The notes below the pieces were generated by a model, which had not been told where the DNA came from, made no database searches, and was given only the letters and a program-made list of their open reading frames with translations. Below, piece after piece: positions 61,871 through 64,000 of a DNA stretch of 64,000 nucleotides (positions within the stretch are counted from its first letter, which is position 1; every line of letters starts with the position of its first letter). Position numbers and translations under genes: made by a program. Source of the DNA: SHZI01 sp038214295 (lineage in GTDB: Bacteria; Pseudomonadota; Gammaproteobacteria; Steroidobacterales; GCA-2729495). The stretch covers positions 1-64,000 of the forward strand of contig JBBQSA010000013.1 of assembly GCA_038214295.1 (NCBI GenBank). Reading direction: 5' to 3'.

Positions 61871-62383
61871 GTGCTCGCAGACAGCTACATAGTCCCACAA
61901 TGCAAGGCCGATCCTCGCACGCTCGGCGCGCTGATGGCGCTCTATGAAGGCAACTTCATCAAGCTCACGTCGCTGGCTCCGGAACTGCTCGCTGTCGCAC
62001 GGGCTGGTGCTGTTCCGCCAGCACTGCCAGCCGCGAAACCGGCTCCGAAATCGGCCACGAAAGCGGCCGTGTCACGCACGGCGCGCGACCTCGACCTGCA
62101 CCTCTGCGTGGACGCAGTCACCCGCTACACCGTCGATCTCCGCCTCACCTATTTCTTCGACGAAGCTGCCGGCCCTGAGGCCGATCCGGACCTCCATCTG
62201 CGCCTGTACGTGGATGCACGCATGGTCGAGGTGATCAGCTGGGCCGTGTCCCACCGCCACGATGTGCTCCGGCAGCTGGCCCTGAAGACCGCCCGGGAGC
62301 TCGACCGCCGCTGGTCCCGCAACATCATGCTGGGCAAGTGGCTCGACTACCTCGCCGACCGGGGTCACGCTTTCCCCGCGTGA
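61871..62383 (+). CDS. DUF1249 family protein (YqiB-like)
   Basis: This 170-residue soluble protein has DPRTLGALMALYEGNFIKLTSLAP at the N-terminus, RDLDLHLCVDAVTRYTVDLRL, PDLHLRLYVDARMVEVISW and the C-terminal LGKWLDYLADRGHAFPA, as in E. coli YqiB. An Ala/Lys/Pro linker (about 57-76) is inserted relative to short homologues. Its function is unknown. The GTG start is supported by the extended -10 located 6 bases upstream. Confidence 0.82.
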   Translation: MLADSYIVPQCKADPRTLGALMALYEGNFIKLTSLAPELLAVARAGAVPPALPAAKPAPKSATKAAVSRTARDLDLHLCVDAVTRYTVDLRLTYFFDEAAGPEADPDLHLRLYVDARMVEVISWAVSHRHDVLRQLALKTARELDRRWSRNIMLGKWLDYLADRGHAFPA

Positions 62384-62395
62384 CGCACGTCACGC
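62378..62395 (+). other. Hairpin spanning the DUF1249 stop codon
   Basis: GCGTGAC (62378-62384) and GTCACGC (62389-62395) are a perfect 7-bp stem with a GCAC loop; the TGA stop is in the left arm. No T tract follows, so a terminator role is doubtful. A role in RNA stability is possible. Confidence 0.35.
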
Positions 62396-62490
62396 CGGTC
62401 GCTCCCCCGGCCCGCCGTCCATTCCCCTTGTTTCTCCAAGCTGTCGATTGCTTCACCGGCGGTGCCCGTACATTTGGTTAACTTCGCCGG

Positions 62491-63537
62491 GTGCGCGCAC
62501 TCGCCCAGCAACTTCTCGCCCGTCGCAAGCCTGTCGACGACGACCGGCTGTTGCGCCTGTTCTGGAACCGGGCGGAGCTGAAGCGCGAGTTTGCCAAGCT
62601 GCAGCGTGAGCGGGAGCGCATGGTGGACCAGCTCCGCCAGCAGGAAGGCGCCGTCCTCCGGAACCAGCAGCGGCTGGAACAGCTCGAAGGCCTCCTGTCC
62701 GACCCGGAGCGGGCCGCCAACGCCGCCGTGTTCTTCCAGTTGCGTGGCATCTGGACCTACGCTCGCCGGCGGCTCGTGCGGCTCGCCCGCGACCTCACGG
62801 GCCGCCAGCAGGAGCGCGAGGGCCAGCGCGACGCGGCGCGCTTCGAGGAGCACCGCCAGGCTGCGCTGACTGCGATCGAGCAGCGGCTCTTGCCCCTTGA
62901 GGAGCGTCGCGCCCAGGTCGATGAGGAACTCACCGTGATCCGCGCTGACAGCGTCGGGCGCGGCGGCTTCTGGAACTACTTCGCGCGCCGCCGCCTGGCG
63001 GCCCGGCTGACTGCCCTGCTGGCGGCTCGGCAGTCCGTGGACGAACAGGTTGAGCGCTATGAGCGGGCGCGCCACGACAAGCTGAAGGAGAAGCCCTCCC
63101 AGGCCGAGGAGATCGGCACCGATGGCCGGCGCATCGTGAACCTGTCAGTGATCGCGCTGGCCCAGGAACTGCTGCTGGCCTTCAGCGAGCATGATGTGGC
63201 GGCCCAGGCGCGGGAAGCTTCGCTCCGCCAGGTGAGCGAAGTCACTTATGGGGACCTGAAGACCTGCCGGGAGCTGAGCCGGAGGATCGATGCCGTTCTG
63301 CGCCGCGTGGAGGCCCTGGACGAACTGTCGGCCCGCGTGCGCCGGCGGGCCGAGTATCTGCGGCTGACGGTGAGTTACCGGCGGGACGTGGATACTGTTC
63401 CGGCCGTCGGCACGCTCGCCGTCATCCCGCTGGAACTCGCGGCGGATGGCGAGCCGAAGCCGGTGGGCTCGCGGGAGTCCGAGGTCAACGTTCTGGCCGA
63501 CGAATACTGGGACATATTCGGGGTGCTACTGCACTAG
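62491..63537 (+). CDS. Coiled-coil protein of unknown function
   Basis: I do not recognise the family. The 348-residue protein has long charged helices with coiled-coil character (about 28-70, 100-150 and 180-205), for example ELKREFAKLQRERERMVDQL and RQQEREGQRDAARFEEHRQA. A middle basic stretch WNYFARRRLAARL leads to a more globular C-terminal part with VSYRRDVDTVPAVGTLAV. No signal peptide or membrane segment is evident. GTG 62491 is the first in-frame start. It lies between the DUF1249 gene and prc. Codon pattern and third-position GC match the neighbours, so it is a real gene. Confidence 0.75.
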   Translation: MRALAQQLLARRKPVDDDRLLRLFWNRAELKREFAKLQRERERMVDQLRQQEGAVLRNQQRLEQLEGLLSDPERAANAAVFFQLRGIWTYARRRLVRLARDLTGRQQEREGQRDAARFEEHRQAALTAIEQRLLPLEERRAQVDEELTVIRADSVGRGGFWNYFARRRLAARLTALLAARQSVDEQVERYERARHDKLKEKPSQAEEIGTDGRRIVNLSVIALAQELLLAFSEHDVAAQAREASLRQVSEVTYGDLKTCRELSRRIDAVLRRVEALDELSARVRRRAEYLRLTVSYRRDVDTVPAVGTLAVIPLELAADGEPKPVGSRESEVNVLADEYWDIFGVLLH

Positions 63538-63540
63538 CGC

Positions 63541-64000
63541 CTAGTTGGCGAGCGCCGCTTCATCGGCCTTCGCCTGGCTCACGACCTTGCGACCCCCGCC
63601 GGTGATCCGCGAGAACTCCAGGGTCACGTTGGCGGCGGTGTCGAGCAGCGGATCGGGCGCGTCCTCGGGCTTCAGCTTGTCCAGTGATTCCACCGCGCCG
63701 AGGCCCCGGGCGGTCCGCCAGGTGTTGGCCCGCTCCAGTTGCGCCTTGCGCTCCTGTTCCCGTTCGCGCTTGCGCGTCTCCATGTTGAGCGAGACCTGCC
63801 GCTGGCTGCGCAGCTTTTCCACGGCGGCGATGTCCGACTCCAGGTAGCGCATATTCGGGTTCGCCGACAGTTGGACGCTCTCGAAGCGCGTCAACTGGGT
63901 GATGGCGGCATCAAGCGGCTGGCTGGCCTGGAAGCGCGTGGCCGCGATCTGGTCCCAGGGCAGGGCGCGGTCACGGCTGCTCTCGCCGATCGTGCTCGCG
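63541..64000 (-). CDS. prc: C-terminal processing protease Prc (Tsp), 3' part
   Basis: The open frame runs off the window end and encodes the last 153 residues. ASTIGESSRDRALPWDQI and the helical VSLNMETRKREREQERKAQL region match the DUF3340 C-terminal domain of Prc, a periplasmic PDZ-serine protease that trims lipoproteins and murein hydrolases. The catalytic Ser-Lys domain lies outside the window. The C-terminus, with APDPLLDTAANVTLEFSRI, is the family norm. Its stop is 3 bases from that of the coiled-coil gene. Confidence 0.9.
   Translation of the reverse strand, partial: ASTIGESSRDRALPWDQIAATRFQASQPLDAAITQLTRFESVQLSANPNMRYLESDIAAVEKLRSQRQVSLNMETRKREREQERKAQLERANTWRTARGLGAVESLDKLKPEDAPDPLLDTAANVTLEFSRITGGGRKVVSQAKADEAALAN

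Overview
The window is a GC-rich, densely coding bacterial chromosome segment. Its gene orders are typical of Gammaproteobacteria: rpsR-DUF2232-rplI-dnaB-alr, ffh/rpsP-rimM-trmD-rplS, mlaFEDCB, gcvR/bcp/bepA, and ffs-dnaX-ybaB-recR. The suf operon uses sufU and sufT, and there is a XanB2-type chorismatase, so a free-living gammaproteobacterium near the Xanthomonadales, Nevskiales or Steroidobacterales is plausible. The exact lineage cannot be fixed from sequence reading alone. I see no rRNA, CRISPR array, prophage or intact insertion sequence.

Layout. Bases 1-4.2 kb hold the rpsR end, a DUF2232 membrane protein, rplI, dnaB and alr. Bases 4.2-8.2 kb (minus strand) hold a signalling module: a CHASE2-type Ser/Thr kinase, a PP2C phosphatase and a double-FHA protein. 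Bases 8.3-14.7 kb hold radA, a CNNM/CorC-type protein, ffh and rpsP-rimM-trmD-rplS. Bases 14.7-19.6 kb hold a TRAP transporter with a TatT lipoprotein, then a sorbosone-dehydrogenase-like lipoprotein. Bases 19.6-22 kb hold sppA and sixA. Bases 22-28.4 kb (minus) hold a complete SUF operon headed by an Rrf2 regulator; its promoter carries an almost canonical IscR type 1 operator. Bases 28.5-31.7 kb hold mlaFEDCB, preceded by a 20-codon leader ORF. Convergent to it are bepA-mlaA, bcp and gcvR; then come dapA and a very short BamC-like lipoprotein.

From tRNA-Ser(GGA) at 36.54 kb to the 4.5S RNA gene at 52.2 kb lies the accessory part of the window: a MipA/OmpV protein and an aryl-polyene/xanthomonadin-type cluster. 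The cluster has a chorismatase (aryl starter), ligase and ACP (loading), KS plus KS-like partner, ketoreductase and two hotdog dehydratases (polyene elongation), a methyltransferase, two acyltransferases and a glycosyltransferase (decoration and lipid attachment), and LolA-like plus MMPL proteins (export). A NodB-type deacetylase and a PAP2 phosphatase are also embedded. It sits between two RNA genes that are commonly close together in this class, which suggests insertion of a pigment island.

Bases 52.2-64 kb return to core genes: ffs, dnaX, ybaB, recR, rsgA, orn, a MAPEG protein, ppsA with its divergent regulator ppsR, a phosphoglucomutase, a DUF1249 gene, an unrecognised coiled-coil protein, and the 3' end of prc. 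Most operons have start/stop overlaps of 1-11 bases. Several genes appear to start directly at the predicted transcription start (leaderless), most clearly the pigment ACP and the DUF1249 gene.
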